Assembly: GCF_019956555.1 (NCBI RefSeq)
Contig: NZ_JAHBDQ010000025.1
Coordinates: 1-64,000, forward strand
Direction: 5' to 3'
Length of the DNA: 64,000 nt
Source: Pseudomonas sp. A-RE-19
GTDB lineage: Bacteria > Pseudomonadota > Gammaproteobacteria > Pseudomonadales > Pseudomonadaceae
Shown: one piece after another, positions 25,389 through 34,194 of the stretch
Numbering within the stretch: position 1 is the first letter of the stretch
How the letters are laid out: every line of letters starts with the position of its first letter
Notes under the pieces: model-generated
Told to the model about the DNA's origin: nothing
Database searches by the model: none
The model's input: the letters and a program-made list of their open reading frames with translations, nothing else
Position numbers and translations under genes: made by a program

Positions 25389-25412
25389 ACGAGGACAATG
25401 AAAAAAAATTTA
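25389..25412 (-). promoter_or_regulatory. PvdS (iron-starvation) box of pvdA
   Basis: On the minus strand TAAAT (25412-25408) is followed after exactly 16 nt by CGT (25391-25389). This matches the known PvdS -35/-10 consensus. It lies about 96 nt upstream of the pvdA start, just after the sigma factor stop codon. Confidence 0.85.
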
Positions 25413-25423
25413 ACGAGGGCTGA

Positions 25424-25906
25424 TTAAGGAGCGTCCCACTGACGCATTCGCACCCGGCAATGCTTCATGGCATTGACGATGTGCTTTTCCACCAGCGCCC
25501 GGGAAATCCCCAGGTGCTCGGCGATTTGCGGGTGCGACAAGCCTTCGATCTTGCGCAGCAGAAAACTCTCGCGACACAACCGTGGCAATTCCGCCAGCGC
25601 ACGCTGGAGCATGTCCAGACGCTGACCGTGATCGAGGCTGTTGTGGGGGGATGGCGTGAAGTAGCGCTCTTCACTGTCGAGTACGTCCAGGGATTCGACC
25701 TGCCGCAAGGCATTGCGTCGGTGGTCGTCGATCACCAAATTGAGCGCGGTGCGATAAAGAAACGCCCGGGGTTGTTCGATCGGCGTGTCGCTGGAGCGCT
25801 CCAGCACCCGCAGATAAGCGTCATGCACCACATCTTCGGCCACCTGACGGTTACCTAGCTTGGCGTTGAGGAAACACACCAGCTCGCGATAGTAGTTTTC
25901 CAACAT
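25424..25906 (-). CDS. ECF sigma factor of the FecI/FpvI type
   Basis: The 160-residue ECF sigma factor has region 2 in the N-terminal half (MLENYYRELVCFLNAKLG, NRQVAEDVVHDAYLRVLERS, PRAFLYRTALNLVIDDHRR). Region 4 is in the C-terminal half (ALAELPRLCRESFLLRKIEG, LSHPQIAEHLGISRALVEKH). The pattern is that of iron-starvation sigmas such as FecI, PvdS and FpvI. The sequence is not PvdS-like in region 2, so an FpvI-type factor that activates the fpvA receptor is the best guess. A start 15 codons upstream (25951) is also possible. A Fur-box-like element lies upstream at 25994-26016. No anti-sigma gene of the FpvR type is present in this window. Confidence 0.8.
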   Translation of the reverse strand: MLENYYRELVCFLNAKLGNRQVAEDVVHDAYLRVLERSSDTPIEQPRAFLYRTALNLVIDDHRRNALRQVESLDVLDSEERYFTPSPHNSLDHGQRLDMLQRALAELPRLCRESFLLRKIEGLSHPQIAEHLGISRALVEKHIVNAMKHCRVRMRQWDAP

Positions 25907-25993
25907 GACTCCCGGTTCTTGGGCCAATCTGTGCCATAAAGAGTGCGCCATAAAAGAGATGGCGGCACGATGATGGCAGCGCGCAAGGGGCGT

Positions 25994-26016
25994 AATTTAT
26001 AGTAATTCTCATATAG
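25994..26016. promoter_or_regulatory. Probable Fur box upstream of the sigma factor gene
   Basis: The A/T-rich element reads CTATATGAGAATTACTATAA on the minus strand and contains TGAGAATTA, close to the Fur consensus core. It lies about 45-110 nt upstream of the sigma gene start, between that gene and the divergent pvdR promoter. Iron repression of an ECF siderophore sigma is expected. Confidence 0.55.
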
Positions 26017-26078
26017 ATTTAAAGCGCTGGATCCATTTGCCTGAGAAATAACCTCATTTGCCGACCTGTCACCCGGCT

Positions 26079-26102
26079 TAAATTCCGCTCCGGGGTTCTC
26101 GT
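26079..26102 (+). promoter_or_regulatory. PvdS box of the pvdRT-opmQ operon
   Basis: TAAAT (26079-26083), a 16-nt spacer, and CGT (26100-26102), 108 nt upstream of the pvdR start. It has the same spacing as the other four boxes of this window. Confidence 0.8.
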
Positions 26103-26210
26103 TTACAGGACAGCTTCCCGTGTCTGTCGGTCCACCGACAGCGTTCAACGGCGCGGATCACCGCCGCGATCGCCGAGCGACGGGCCGATTTTCACCGGCT
26201 GGAACCCCGC

Positions 26211-27374
26211 ATGAAACGTCCCCGCCCCACCCGACGCGCCCTGTTTGTCACGCTGTGCCTGATCCCCATCGTGGCCCTGGCCGCCTGGCAAGTGATTCCG
26301 CCGGGGCGTGAGAAACTCGCCACCGCCGCCGTGACCCGCGCCGATATCGAAAACAGCGTGACCGCCCTCGGCACCCTGCAACCGCGACGTTACGTCGACG
26401 TCGGCGCTCAAGCATCCGGGCAGATCCAGAAGATTCATGTCGAGGCCGGCGATCAGGTCAAGGAAGGCCAATTGCTGGTGGAGATCGATCCCTCGACCCA
26501 GAAGGCCAAACTCGACGCCGGGCGCTTTTCCATCGACAACCTCAAGGCCCAGTTGCAAGAGCAGCGTGCCCAGCACGACCTGGCGCAGCAAAAGTACCAG
26601 CGCCAGCAGCACCTCAAGGCCGGCGGCGCGACCCGCGAAGAAGATGTACAAACCGCCCGCGCCGAAGTGCGGGCGACCCAAGCGCGCATCGACATGTTCC
26701 AGGCGCAGATTCGTCAAGCCCAGGCCAGTTTGCGCAGCGATGAAGCGCAGCTGGGTTACACGCGGATCTACGCGCCGATGTCCGGCACGGTGGTCGCCGT
26801 CGGCGCCCGGGAAGGCCAGACGCTCAACGCCCAACAACAGACGCCGCTGATCTTGCGCATCGCCCGGTTGTCACCGATGACCGTATGGGCCGAGGTGTCC
26901 GAGGCCGATATCGGCCAGGTCAAACCCGGCATGATCGCCTGGTTCACCACGCTCAGCGGTGGCAGCCGGCGCTGGAGCAGCACCGTGCGGCAGATTTTGC
27001 CGGTGCCGCCGCGCCCGCTCGAACAGGCCCAGGGTGGCAGCCCCACCAGCGGTCGCAGCGGCAGCGAACGAGTCGTGCTTTACACCGTGCTGCTGGATGT
27101 CGACAACGCCGACAACGCCTTGATGACCGACATGACCACCCAGGTATTTTTCGTCGCCCGGCAGGCGCAGAACGTGCTGACGGTGCCCACCGCCGCCCTG
27201 CAAAACGGCACCGCGACGGATCGCCAGGTGGCGCAAGTGGTGGCAGCCAACGGCGAGGTTCAGCGCCGCGAAGTTCGCACCGGGATCAGCGATCGGTTAC
27301 GCACACAGATTCTCGACGGGCTGGCGGAAGGCGAGCATGTGCTGAGCGCTCCGCTCACTGCCAGCGGAGGCTGA
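26211..27374 (+). CDS. pvdR: PvdR, periplasmic adaptor of the pyoverdine efflux pump
   Basis: The 387-residue MacA-like membrane fusion protein has one N-terminal transmembrane helix (about 10-27). The lipoyl half GTLQPRRYVDVGAQASGQIQKI follows, then a coiled-coil hairpin (about 100-175) and the second half LGYTRIYAPMSGTVVAVGAREGQT. Membrane-proximal beta domains end in VLTVPTAALQNG. With the MacB-like PvdT and the outer-membrane OpmQ it forms a tripartite pump. That pump recycles imported pyoverdine from the periplasm and contributes to secretion of the newly made siderophore. Its stop codon directly abuts the pvdT start. A PvdS box precedes it. Confidence 0.95.
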   Translation: MKRPRPTRRALFVTLCLIPIVALAAWQVIPPGREKLATAAVTRADIENSVTALGTLQPRRYVDVGAQASGQIQKIHVEAGDQVKEGQLLVEIDPSTQKAKLDAGRFSIDNLKAQLQEQRAQHDLAQQKYQRQQHLKAGGATREEDVQTARAEVRATQARIDMFQAQIRQAQASLRSDEAQLGYTRIYAPMSGTVVAVGAREGQTLNAQQQTPLILRIARLSPMTVWAEVSEADIGQVKPGMIAWFTTLSGGSRRWSSTVRQILPVPPRPLEQAQGGSPTSGRSGSERVVLYTVLLDVDNADNALMTDMTTQVFFVARQAQNVLTVPTAALQNGTATDRQVAQVVAANGEVQRREVRTGISDRLRTQILDGLAEGEHVLSAPLTASGG

Positions 27375-29348
27375 ATGCAAACGCCCCTGATTGACCTGCG
27401 ACAGATCCGCAAAGCCTACGGCGGTGGTGACAGCCCTTTGGTGGAGGTGCTGCGCGGCATTGACTTGTCGATCCACGCTGGCGAATTTGTCGCCATTGTC
27501 GGCGCCTCCGGTTCCGGCAAATCGACCCTGATGAACATCCTCGGCTGCCTCGACCGCCCCACCAGCGGCGACTACTTGTTCGCCGGGGAAAACGTCGCCA
27601 GCCTGGGCAGTGACGAGCTAGCCTGGCTACGGCGCGAGGCCTTCGGCTTCGTGTTTCAGGGGTACCACCTGATCCCGTCCGGCTCGGCCCAGGAAAACGT
27701 CGAGATGCCGGCCATTTATGCCGGCACTCCGGCGGCCGAACGCCATGCCCGCGCGACGGCCCTGCTCGAGCGTCTCGGCCTGGGCTCGCGCACCGGCAAC
27801 CGTCCGCATCAGCTTTCCGGTGGCCAGCAGCAGCGGGTGTCGATCGCCCGGGCGTTGATGAACGGCGGTCACATCATCCTCGCCGACGAACCCACCGGCG
27901 CCCTCGACAGCCACAGCGGCGCCGAAGTCATGCGCCTGCTCGACGAACTGGCCCGTCAGGGGCATGTGGTGATCCTGATCACCCACGACCGGGAAGTGGC
28001 CAGGCGAGCCAACCGGGTCATCGAAATCCGCGACGGTCTGATCATCAGCGACACCGCCACACCCCCCTCGGCAGCTCCCCGTACGGCCCGCCCCGGCGCA
28101 CTGCAAGCCGTGGACCTGCGCCAGCGCCTGAGCGTCGGCAGCGAGGCCAATGGCGCCTGGCAAGGCGAACTGCTGGACGCGGTTCAGGCGGCGTGGCGCG
28201 TGATGTGGATCAACCGCTTCCGCACTGCCCTGACGCTGCTGGGGATTGTCATTGGCGTTGCATCGGTGGTGGTGATGCTGGCAGTGGGCGAAGGCAGTAA
28301 ACGACAGGTGATGGCGCAGATGGGCGCCTTCGGTTCCAACATCATTTACCTCAGCGGCGCCGCGCCCAATCCGCGTACCCCGCCCGGAATCATTACCCTC
28401 GACGACGTCGCCGCGCTTGCCAACTTGCCCCAGGTGCAGCGAATCATGCCGGTCAACGGTTCGACGGCCGGCGTGCGTTTCGGTAACGCCGATCACACTG
28501 CCTATGTGGGCGGCAACGACACCAACTTCCCGAGCATCTTCAATTGGCCGGTGGTTCAGGGCAGCTATTTCACCCAGGCCGATGAAGACAGTGCCGCCGC
28601 GGTCGCGGTGATCGGCCACAAGGTCAGGGAGAAACTGTTCAAAGACCTGATCGACCCGATCGGCCAGTACATCCTGATCGAAAACGTGCCGTTTCAGGTG
28701 CTCGGCGTGCTGGCCGAAAAAGGTTCCAGCTCCGGCGACGCCGACAGCGACAACCGCATCGCCGTGCCCTATACCGCCGCCAGTGTGCGGCTGTTCGGCA
28801 GTCGCAACCCCGAGTATGTGGTGATCGCCGCCAAGGATGCGCGCAAGGTCAAAGAGGCCGAGCAGGCGATCGAACAAGCGATGCTGCGTGAGCACAAGGG
28901 CAAGCGCGATTTCGAACTGACCAACAACGCCGCCATGATCCAGGCCGAGGCCCGCACCCAGGGCACGCTGTCATTGATGCTCGGTTCGATTGCGGCGATT
29001 TCGTTGCTGGTCGGCGGCATCGGCGTCATGAATATCATGCTGATGACCGTGCGTGAACGCACCCGGGAAATCGGGATTCGCATGGCCACCGGCGCCCGTC
29101 AGCGCGACATCCTGCGCCAGTTTCTCACCGAGGCGGTGATGCTCTCGGTGGTCGGCGGTGTCGCCGGGATCGGTCTGGCGCTGCTGGTCGGTGGCGTGCT
29201 GCTGCTCGGCAATGTCGCGGTCGCGTTCCAGTTGTTCGCCGTGCTCGGCGCCTTCGGCTGCGCCCTGGTCACCGGTGTCATCTTCGGCTTCATGCCTGCC
29301 CGCAAGGCTGCCCGGCTCGATCCGGTCACGGCCCTTACCAGTGAATGA
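27375..29348 (+). CDS. pvdT: PvdT, MacB-type ABC transporter of the pyoverdine pump
   Basis: The 657-residue fused ABC transporter begins with a nucleotide-binding domain. It has Walker A GASGSGKST near residues 43-51, the signature LSGGQQQRVSIARAL, and Walker B HIILADEPTGALDSH. A transmembrane helix near residue 285 is followed by a large periplasmic domain, then three C-terminal helices with the FtsX/MacB motif GGIGVMNIMLMTVRERTREI. This is the MacB topology. It powers transfer of pyoverdine from the periplasm through PvdR and OpmQ. It starts immediately after the pvdR stop and is followed 7 nt later by opmQ. Confidence 0.96.
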   Translation: MQTPLIDLRQIRKAYGGGDSPLVEVLRGIDLSIHAGEFVAIVGASGSGKSTLMNILGCLDRPTSGDYLFAGENVASLGSDELAWLRREAFGFVFQGYHLIPSGSAQENVEMPAIYAGTPAAERHARATALLERLGLGSRTGNRPHQLSGGQQQRVSIARALMNGGHIILADEPTGALDSHSGAEVMRLLDELARQGHVVILITHDREVARRANRVIEIRDGLIISDTATPPSAAPRTARPGALQAVDLRQRLSVGSEANGAWQGELLDAVQAAWRVMWINRFRTALTLLGIVIGVASVVVMLAVGEGSKRQVMAQMGAFGSNIIYLSGAAPNPRTPPGIITLDDVAALANLPQVQRIMPVNGSTAGVRFGNADHTAYVGGNDTNFPSIFNWPVVQGSYFTQADEDSAAAVAVIGHKVREKLFKDLIDPIGQYILIENVPFQVLGVLAEKGSSSGDADSDNRIAVPYTAASVRLFGSRNPEYVVIAAKDARKVKEAEQAIEQAMLREHKGKRDFELTNNAAMIQAEARTQGTLSLMLGSIAAISLLVGGIGVMNIMLMTVRERTREIGIRMATGARQRDILRQFLTEAVMLSVVGGVAGIGLALLVGGVLLLGNVAVAFQLFAVLGAFGCALVTGVIFGFMPARKAARLDPVTALTSE

Positions 29349-29355
29349 TCGACCT

Positions 29356-30750
29356 ATGAAAGTGCCCCTGGCCCTTCTCGCCGCCAGCCTGTTGCTGGTC
29401 GCCTGCAGCAACCCTGCGCCGCGCCCCGACAGCGGCCTGCAACCCCCCGCCGCCTGGCAATCGCCGAACACCGCGGCCGCTGCACACAGCAATCGACAAT
29501 GGTGGATGCAGTTCGGCAGCCCGCAGCTGAATCGCCTGATCGAACAGGCCAGCGTGGGCAGCCATGACCTGGCCGCCGCCGTTGCCCGGGTGCAGCAGGC
29601 CCAGGCCAGCGCCACCATTGCCGGCGCCCCGTTGCTGCCCGAACTCAAGGCCGGCCTCAATGCCAATCGCCAACGCTTGCTGCATGGCAAGGGGTACAGC
29701 CAACTGGACGTCAGCCCCGATAATCGCTCGCTGAATTATTACGATGCCGAACTGAGCGCCAGTTACGAAATCGATTTCTGGGGCGGTAAACGGGCGGCCC
29801 GGGACAGTGCCCTGCTCGGCTTGCAGGCCAGCGAGTTCGACCGGGCCACCGTCGAGCTGACCTTGCAGAGCGGCGTGGCCAACAGCTACACCCAGGCCCT
29901 GTCGTTGCGTGAACAGCAGCGGATCGCCGAGCTGAACCTGGCCAATGCCCAAAGCGTTTTGCGATTGGTGCAGACCCGCTACAACGCCGGCAGCGCCACC
30001 GCACTGGAACTGGCTCAGCAAAAAAGCCTGGTGGCCGAACAGCAACGCAAACTGCCGCTGGTGCAGCAACAGGCCCGGGAAGCGCGGATCACCCTCGCTG
30101 CCCTGCTCGGCCAACCGGTGCAGGCACTGACGCTGACGGAGCAGCCGTTCGATCAATTGCATTGGCCGGACATTGCCAGCGGCGTGCCCAGTGAACTGTT
30201 GAGCCGTCGCCCGGACATCGCCAGCGCCGAAGCCAAACTCGCCGCCGCCCAGGCCGATGTGACCGTCGCCCGCGCGGCGATGCTGCCCACCCTGACACTC
30301 ACCGCCAGCCTGGGCACCGGCGCCGACCTGGCCTCGGACCTCATGCGCACCACCTTTTACAACCTGTCCTCGGGGTTGGTGGCGCCGATCTTCAATAATG
30401 GTCGCCTCAGCACCGCCCGCGACAAAGCCACGGCGCGCCAACAGGAACTGCTGGAAACCTATCGCGGGGCAATCATCAACGGCTTCGCCGATGTGGAAAA
30501 AGCCCTCAACAGCATTCATGGGTTGGACGAACAACGTCAGTGGCAAGGGGAAGAACTGAGCCAGGCGCAGAGCGCTTTCGACATCGCCCAGCGCCGCTAC
30601 CAGGCCGGCGCCGAAGACCTGCTCACGGTGCTGCAAACCCAGCGCACGCTGTATGCCGCCCAGGATTTGAATGTGCAACTGAGATTGTCGCGGTTGCAGG
30701 CCAGTATTGCGCTGTACAAGGCGTTGGGTGGGGGGTGGCAGGTGCTCTAA
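29356..30750 (+). CDS. opmQ: OpmQ, outer-membrane channel of the pyoverdine pump
   Basis: The 464-residue outer-membrane efflux lipoprotein belongs to the TolC/OprM family. The N-terminus is a lipoprotein signal with lipobox LLVACSN (Cys about residue 17). Two OEP repeats follow, with RVQQAQASATIAGAPLLPEL and SYEIDFWGGKRAA in the first, and LLSRRPDIASAEAKLAAAQAD, then ALNSIHGLDEQRQWQG, in the second. Its start at ATG 29356 lies 7 nt after the pvdT stop, making pvdRT-opmQ one operon; the longer frame from 29158 runs inside pvdT. A REPIN follows. Confidence 0.95.
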   Translation: MKVPLALLAASLLLVACSNPAPRPDSGLQPPAAWQSPNTAAAAHSNRQWWMQFGSPQLNRLIEQASVGSHDLAAAVARVQQAQASATIAGAPLLPELKAGLNANRQRLLHGKGYSQLDVSPDNRSLNYYDAELSASYEIDFWGGKRAARDSALLGLQASEFDRATVELTLQSGVANSYTQALSLREQQRIAELNLANAQSVLRLVQTRYNAGSATALELAQQKSLVAEQQRKLPLVQQQAREARITLAALLGQPVQALTLTEQPFDQLHWPDIASGVPSELLSRRPDIASAEAKLAAAQADVTVARAAMLPTLTLTASLGTGADLASDLMRTTFYNLSSGLVAPIFNNGRLSTARDKATARQQELLETYRGAIINGFADVEKALNSIHGLDEQRQWQGEELSQAQSAFDIAQRRYQAGAEDLLTVLQTQRTLYAAQDLNVQLRLSRLQASIALYKALGGGWQVL

Positions 30751-30772
30751 CTCAGTGTGAAATTTGAGATCG

Positions 30773-30867
30773 CTTTCGCGAGCAGGCTCGCTCCCACATT
30801 GGATTTGCGTCGTGCACAAACGTTGTGTTCAGCGATGTCCAGTGTGGGAGCGAGCCTGCTCGCGAAA
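30773..30867. repeat. REPIN
   Basis: Inverted REP pair in the gap between the convergent opmQ and pvdP genes. Confidence 0.9.
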
Positions 30868-30890
30868 GAACGATAACGCGGTCCATCTGA

Positions 30891-32516
30891 TTAAACCGGC
30901 CATCCCTTGACCTTCAAATGCCGCGCATACCACGGCCGTCGCGGCACTTTGCGCAACAGCTTGCTCATGTTGTCTTCATCGCCAAAGGTAATGCGCAACG
31001 CCAGCTTCATGGTTTCCGGGTCCATTTCCACCGAGCGCCCCGTTTGCAACCCCGGGGTCGTGCTGCAGCCATGGGTGTCCGGCCCGAGCCAAGGATCGCC
31101 CACTTCCACCCAACGCCCCGGCGCAAACCATGGCACGCCGTTAACCTCCAGGCGGCTCAGCTCGCCGGGGTGAAAACGCTCATGGGCGCGGAACCAGTCT
31201 TCGAGGCGATCGTCGATCCAGCCGTGGAAACGCCAGAATACCGGGTTGACGTGGGACGAAAACGGATCGCCGAGAAAGTCGTTTTCCGGGGCATACCAGC
31301 GCGCCGCGAAGTCGGCCTGATCCCGGGCCATCGGCACCGGTATGTCGTTGGACGGGTCCCGCGCCACCGACGCCCAGCGCATGTGCAGCCAGTCGTGCAG
31401 GCCCAGCTCGACCTCCGAGCCGAACTGGCCGAGGGTCAGTTTCGACAGGTAACGCGGATCCCGGTACTGCGACTCCCAGACCTGGAAGTTGCTGTGATAG
31501 GTCTCTGCGGCTTTGATGTCACTGACCCACTTGGTGTATTCGTCATCGCCCTCGGTCAACCAGGTCGGCGGCAAGGCATTGCCGTCGTGATTGTCGAAAT
31601 AGCGCGCGAAGCCCTGGCGATCACGCTCGAGTTCCGGCTGCGGCAAGGGGAACGCCGGCCATGAAGGCAGATCCTGCATGGACCGGGCGATGCCGAGCAT
31701 GTGCCGGTGCATGAAGAAAAAATCGATCCCCGAACCGTTGCGGTCCTTGCGCGGCCCGCGAGCATCACGCTCCTTGTCCCGTGGGCCGGGTTGCCAGCCA
31801 ATACCGCGCAACGCCTCGCGTTTTTTCTCCGAGAGCTTGTGCCATTTGTCCCGGGACGCGTGCCAGAGCTGATGAAACAATCGATGCTCGGGGGACACCA
31901 GCCACGCCAGAAACGCCGGATTGAGGGCAGTTCGCTCCCGCGCTTCGGGAAACCGGCGCTTGATGGCGATAAAACGACTGTCGCGTTCGGGCAAACCCAA
32001 CGGGCGATTCAGGCTCAGCACCTGGCCGCTGAACGTACCGCTGCCGGCGTTGCCGAAAGCTGCCCAAACCTCATCGAGCTTTGCCTTGAACTCATAAACC
32101 GGCGCCACCAACGGGGCGTCGGTGCGCATCAGCCGCCAGTACAGCTCGGCGCCAGTGGCCGGTGCCAGATCGCCGATGACCTGATAGCGCGGCTGGCCTT
32201 CCCCGCGCAGGTGAGTGCCGGTGTCCAGGTAACCGCGCAACCCTCGCCCGCGATGAGCGATGTCGAGAAACAGCTCCAGCCCGCCCTGCGGCAAGCCATC
32301 GAGCCCGGCATCGCTGCCGACGAAACGAATGTCCCAGACCCCACGCAAGCTGTCGGCCAGTTGCTGGCCGGCGGTGCTGGCCAGGTCGACCGCGGCCTCC
32401 CCCGGCGTGATCGGTTCCTTATCCCGGGTCAACTCACGATGAGCATAAAAAGCGGCCGGCACCACAGCGCTCGTGAGCGCCAGGCCCGCCATGAACCAGC
32501 GTCGAGAAATCGTCAT
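30891..32516 (-). CDS. pvdP: PvdP, periplasmic copper tyrosinase for chromophore maturation
   Basis: PvdP is the copper-dependent tyrosinase that oxidises ferribactin to dihydropyoverdine in the periplasm, closing the chromophore rings. The 541-residue protein starts with a Tat-like signal (SRRWFMAGLALTSAVVPAAF). A beta-barrel N-terminal domain is followed by a tyrosinase-type helical domain. Histidine-rich segments that could ligate copper are HRLFHQLWHASRDKWH, FMHRHML, GLHDWLHMRW and WRFHGWIDD. The start ATG 32516 is chosen over an upstream codon because the signal peptide begins there. A PvdS box lies at 32562-32585. It is divergent from pvdM. Confidence 0.95.
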   Translation of the reverse strand: MTISRRWFMAGLALTSAVVPAAFYAHRELTRDKEPITPGEAAVDLASTAGQQLADSLRGVWDIRFVGSDAGLDGLPQGGLELFLDIAHRGRGLRGYLDTGTHLRGEGQPRYQVIGDLAPATGAELYWRLMRTDAPLVAPVYEFKAKLDEVWAAFGNAGSGTFSGQVLSLNRPLGLPERDSRFIAIKRRFPEARERTALNPAFLAWLVSPEHRLFHQLWHASRDKWHKLSEKKREALRGIGWQPGPRDKERDARGPRKDRNGSGIDFFFMHRHMLGIARSMQDLPSWPAFPLPQPELERDRQGFARYFDNHDGNALPPTWLTEGDDEYTKWVSDIKAAETYHSNFQVWESQYRDPRYLSKLTLGQFGSEVELGLHDWLHMRWASVARDPSNDIPVPMARDQADFAARWYAPENDFLGDPFSSHVNPVFWRFHGWIDDRLEDWFRAHERFHPGELSRLEVNGVPWFAPGRWVEVGDPWLGPDTHGCSTTPGLQTGRSVEMDPETMKLALRITFGDEDNMSKLLRKVPRRPWYARHLKVKGWPV

Positions 32517-32561
32517 TGCCCTACCTGTGTCAGCCCTGAAGCAGGCTTTATCCAAGCTAGA

Positions 32562-32585
32562 ACGTTTGTTGCCTCTACAAATTTA
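32562..32585 (-). promoter_or_regulatory. PvdS box of pvdP
   Basis: On the minus strand TAAAT (32585-32581), 16 nt, and CGT (32564-32562), 46 nt upstream of the pvdP start. The -35 half directly abuts the long palindrome that begins at 32585. Confidence 0.82.
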
Positions 32586-32692
32586 AATGCGATCCCTGTA
32601 GGAGCTGCCGAAGGCTGCGATCTTTTCGGGGCCGCCGGAGAGCAAGATCAAAAGATCGCAGCCTGCGGCAGCTCCTACGGGGGATCGCATTT
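32585..32692. repeat. REP pair extended by unique outer arms
   Basis: An inner inverted REP pair (GTAGGAGCTGCCGAAGGCTG and a near-complement with one change) is framed by additional perfect 12-bp arms, AAATGCGATCCC at 32585-32596 and GGGATCGCATTT at 32681-32692. The whole could fold into one hairpin of over 100 nt. It lies exactly between the two divergent PvdS promoters of pvdP and pvdM. A partial REP-like copy follows to about 32730. Confidence 0.85.
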
Positions 32693-32737
32693 CAAATGTA
32701 GGCGTTGGCGCAGCCTGTGATCTTTTTCGGGACCACC

Positions 32738-32761
32738 TAAATTCCTGTGTCGTCCACTCGT
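32738..32761 (+). promoter_or_regulatory. PvdS box of pvdMNO
   Basis: TAAAT (32738-32742), 16 nt, and CGT (32759-32761), about 57 nt upstream of the pvdM start. Confidence 0.83.
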
Positions 32762-32817
32762 TCCTCCCAGATAGCAAAGGCCCCTGCGCCTGCACCGGGG
32801 CGGCGAACCTGACTGAG

Positions 32818-34194
32818 ATGGCGATGACAAAAACACGTTCGAAAAAAGCTCTGTACCTCGGCCTGCCACTGGCCCTGGCCATCAGTGCCGGCGCAGGCTG
32901 GCTGGTCTGGGATTACGGGTTCAAGGACAACCCCGGCTACCCGGTCAAGGTCATGAAACAAGCCACCGAACTGCAGGAGCGGATTCTGTCCTTCGACAGC
33001 CACATCACCGTTCCCCTGAGCTTCGGCGCCCACGGCAACGAGGCCGACAAGGACGGTTCCGGCCAGTTCGATTTGATCAAGGCCAACCGTGGCCGACTGT
33101 CCGGCGCAGCCCTGACGGTGTTCGGCTGGCCGGAAATGTGGAACGGCCCGAATGCGCCGCACAGGCCCACCGACGGTTTCGTCGAAGAAGCACGCAACCA
33201 GCAGGAGGTACGCTACAAAATCATCTCCGGCCTGGTGCGCGACTTCCCCAATCAGGTCGGCATCGCCTACACCCCCGACGACTTCCGACGCCTGCACGGC
33301 GAAGGCAAGTTTGCGATTTTCATCAGCATGCTCAACGCCTATCCGCTGGGCAATGACCTGAACAAACTGGACCTGTGGGCCGCCCGTGGCATGCGCATGT
33401 TCGGTTTCAGCTACATCGGCAACAACAGCTGGGCCGATTCGTCACGACCGCTGCCGTTTTTCAACGACTCCCCCGATGCCCTCGACGGACTGTCGGACAT
33501 CGGCAAACTGGCGGTGCAGCGCCTGAACGATCTGGGCGTGATCATTGATGTGTCGCAGATGTCGACCAAAGGCCTGGAACAAGTGGCGCAACTGAGTCGC
33601 ACGCCGATGGTGGCCTCGCACTCGGCGCCACGGGCCTCGGTGGACATCCCGCGCAACCTCAGCGACAAGGAGCTGCAGCTGATCAAGAACAGCGGCGGTG
33701 TGGTGCAAGTGGTCGGTTTCTCGCAATACCTCAAACCGCTGACCCAAGGCACACAGGACAAACTCAACGCCCTGCGCGCGCGCTTCGATCTGCCGCCATT
33801 GCCCAACCTGGCGATGGCGCTGATGCCCGGCGACCCGATCATCACCGCTTGGTCTGAACAGAAGCTCGGTCAATACGCCAGCGGTCTGTATGCCATTCTC
33901 GAAGAAGAACCCAAGGCCACGCTCAAGGACCTCGGCGATGCCATCGATTACACCGTGCGCAAGGTCGGCATCGACCACGTCGGCATCGCCTCGGACTTCA
34001 ACGACGGCGGCGGCATCAAGGGTTGGGAAAATGTCGGCGAGATCCGCAATGTCACCGCCGAACTGATCCAGCGCGGTTATTCCGAAGCCGATATCGCCAA
34101 GCTCTGGGGCGGTAACTTCCTGCGGGTCTGGGAACAGGTGCAGAAAGCCGCGAAGCCCACGCTGATTTCTCGCCAGGAACCGGTCAAGCCATGA
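32818..34194 (+). CDS. pvdM: PvdM, membrane-dipeptidase-like pyoverdine maturation protein
   Basis: The 458-residue protein has an N-terminal membrane anchor (about residues 11-30) and a renal-dipeptidase (M19) fold in the periplasm. PvdM is required for the PvdP-dependent oxidation of ferribactin. Several M19 metal-site residues are altered. The HxD motif reads SHIT (Asp lost), the IEGxH segment reads MLNAY (Glu lost), and the DVSH motif reads DVSQ (His lost). The later ASHSAPRA His is kept. It may therefore be a non-catalytic scaffold. Two ATGs (32818, 32824) are possible starts. It overlaps pvdN by 4 nt and follows a PvdS box. Confidence 0.93.
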   Translation: MAMTKTRSKKALYLGLPLALAISAGAGWLVWDYGFKDNPGYPVKVMKQATELQERILSFDSHITVPLSFGAHGNEADKDGSGQFDLIKANRGRLSGAALTVFGWPEMWNGPNAPHRPTDGFVEEARNQQEVRYKIISGLVRDFPNQVGIAYTPDDFRRLHGEGKFAIFISMLNAYPLGNDLNKLDLWAARGMRMFGFSYIGNNSWADSSRPLPFFNDSPDALDGLSDIGKLAVQRLNDLGVIIDVSQMSTKGLEQVAQLSRTPMVASHSAPRASVDIPRNLSDKELQLIKNSGGVVQVVGFSQYLKPLTQGTQDKLNALRARFDLPPLPNLAMALMPGDPIITAWSEQKLGQYASGLYAILEEEPKATLKDLGDAIDYTVRKVGIDHVGIASDFNDGGGIKGWENVGEIRNVTAELIQRGYSEADIAKLWGGNFLRVWEQVQKAAKPTLISRQEPVKP

